NCBI RefSeq assembly: GCF_005239225.2
Contig: NC_133297.1
Coordinates: 2,302,392 to 2,366,391 of the forward strand
DNA: 64,000 nucleotides
Source of the DNA: Populus alba
Taxonomy: Eukaryota > Streptophyta > Magnoliopsida > Malpighiales > Salicaceae
Reading direction: 5' to 3'
This document shows positions 62,802 through 64,000 of this stretch, in pieces (the stretch's first letter is position 1; each line of letters opens with the position of its first letter). The notes beneath the pieces were generated by a model that was not told the DNA's origin, ran no database searches, and worked only from the letters and a program-made list of their open reading frames with translations. A program made the translations under genes and the position numbers.

Positions 62802-64000
62802 GAGTTGGAGCATCCTTCATCCTTTTTTTGGGCTCGTTGGTAATGGAAAGCACGCATGCAAATCAAGATTAAATAGTTAATAATAAGATCTCGGTTACGA
62901 CAAACCCTCTGTATACCCACCCCTCTACATTATTAATTCACTTGGCAGTCTTCACTTATTGGAGTCAACAGTGGGGAATGAATTAATGTGCTAATTTACT
63001 CTGTACATATCGCAATGGGATGTGCCATGAAAGGCAGTAATTTTTTGTTTTAGTAAAATCGGTGGTGTGAACTCAATTTTAGTAGGATTATCTTTAAAAT
63101 CTGCGTTCAATTGTTTAACCAAACAACTAATAAATTTTAATCAGAAGAAAATATAATTTCAACCACAATACCAAACGAACAGCTGATTGCCTAATTCACA
63201 AGTCATGCTCTCATTTGCTGTGTCGAAGTTTATGAAATTGGCAAAAACTACCTAACCTATTAGCAAGAGAAACAAATAACACCTTCTCTTTTAAATGATA
63301 CCCCCTCGGCGAGCTTGCTGTTGGCTAAAAACTAAAAACCAGTCCTCTTCTTAACAAAAGGAAGTGCTAGACAGTTCAATCGTACTCATCTGCATCTGCT
63401 GGAATCAGAGAAGAAAAAACCATTCTTGTCATGAAAATAATAACTAGATCAATTCCTATCTTTGAGAAAAAACCTTTACAACAGATTTGAAAAGTATCAA
63501 TCACAATTATGCTGTCAACAAAATCTGATTCTGAGTTGTTTTATATCAATAAGCATTCTATTCGTTGTAGAGAGCTGTAAAGCAAGCAACATCCAGCCAC
63601 TTCACTTATCATTTTACACCACTGATCTTCATGTCGGTGAGTAAATTATAGCCACCCAATTAAAGAGATAATCGAACCAGTTAAAAGTTCAAACCAAGGG
63701 AAAAACTTCCACTTATTTACTTGCCCATGGCCAAACCATTGCAACAGTACCTTATTTTGGAAGAGAGTTATTAACCATCACAAGGAAGGAAATTTGTAAG
63801 ACGAAACTTAACAACTGGACGAAACAACAGCTTTAAATTGTCAACATAGATAAGCTATTATTTAACAACCAAGAACTTCAACTTGGAAGATTTTTTTCAG
63901 AGGAATACCACGTTCTCTCTCCAACTATTCAAAAACATGGTTCAAAATTCTGAAAGCTCAAATCTTTCCAAACTGCAACCCTAAGCTCTTTGCTCAACAT
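62802..64000. other. 3' UTR and right-edge intergenic DNA
   Basis: After a short 3' UTR there is AT-rich sequence with no supported gene. A possible terminal exon of a minus-strand gene (63376-63398, ending DADEYD then stop) is too short to assert from this window alone. Confidence 0.35.

Noticed and set aside
63376..63398. Possible last exon of a minus-strand gene (acceptor TTCCAG, then ADADEYD-like end and TGA)
   Set aside because: Only about seven codons, with no matching upstream exon in the remaining 600 bp of the window; it could be chance.

Overview
The window is plant nuclear DNA, most likely from a woody eudicot of the Salicaceae (Populus or Salix type). The reasons are very AT-rich intergenic DNA, compact genes with short GT-AG introns, tRNA-derived SINEs, small MITE-like elements, and protein sequences close to what I know of poplar orthologues. 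The genus is inference. Several genes resemble a set that lies together on Arabidopsis chromosome 5 (PAH2-, BKI1- and B3-type genes near At5g42700-At5g42870), which suggests conserved synteny. That too is from memory and was not computed.

Layout. 1-4.6 kb: 5' two thirds of a minus-strand PAH2/lipin gene with two in-frame stops ahead of its catalytic domain. 5.3-14.4 kb: gene-poor AT-rich DNA with MITE-like hairpins and a less AT-rich island (12.4-13.7 kb) without a convincing gene. 14.5-15.4 kb: single-exon BKI1-like brassinosteroid signalling regulator (minus). 15.7-20.6 kb: intergenic, with a ~520-bp imperfect palindrome. 20.7-24.5 kb: nine-exon PP2C phosphatase (minus). 25.1-29.4 kb: intergenic.

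29.4-40.8 kb: a tandem duplication with a period of about 5.56 kb. Each copy has a complete five-exon B3-domain gene and a T-rich satellite-like block. The left copy also carries a fragment of the neighbouring DUF829 gene, a 204-bp SINE and a ~340-bp deletion. 40.6-43.9 kb: the intact seven-exon DUF829/TMEM53-like hydrolase gene (minus). 47.4-50.7 kb: a second tandem duplication (1.68-kb unit) that is noncoding.

51.2-62.8 kb: four plus-strand genes. They are a seven-exon membrane protein with a Cys-rich PAN/Apple-like domain, a DPH4-type J protein, a small TPR-like protein and a two-exon Cys-containing plant protein. The DPH4 and TPR-like genes have paired Site II (TGGGCY) motifs upstream.

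These are ordinary eukaryotic genes with separate roles (lipid metabolism, brassinosteroid signalling, dephosphorylation, transcription, diphthamide synthesis), not an operon. I see no CRISPR array, phage, rRNA or credible tRNA gene. The most informative signals are the broken PAH2-like gene, the B3 tandem duplication with unequal decay of its two copies, two GC-AG introns and the long inverted repeats.
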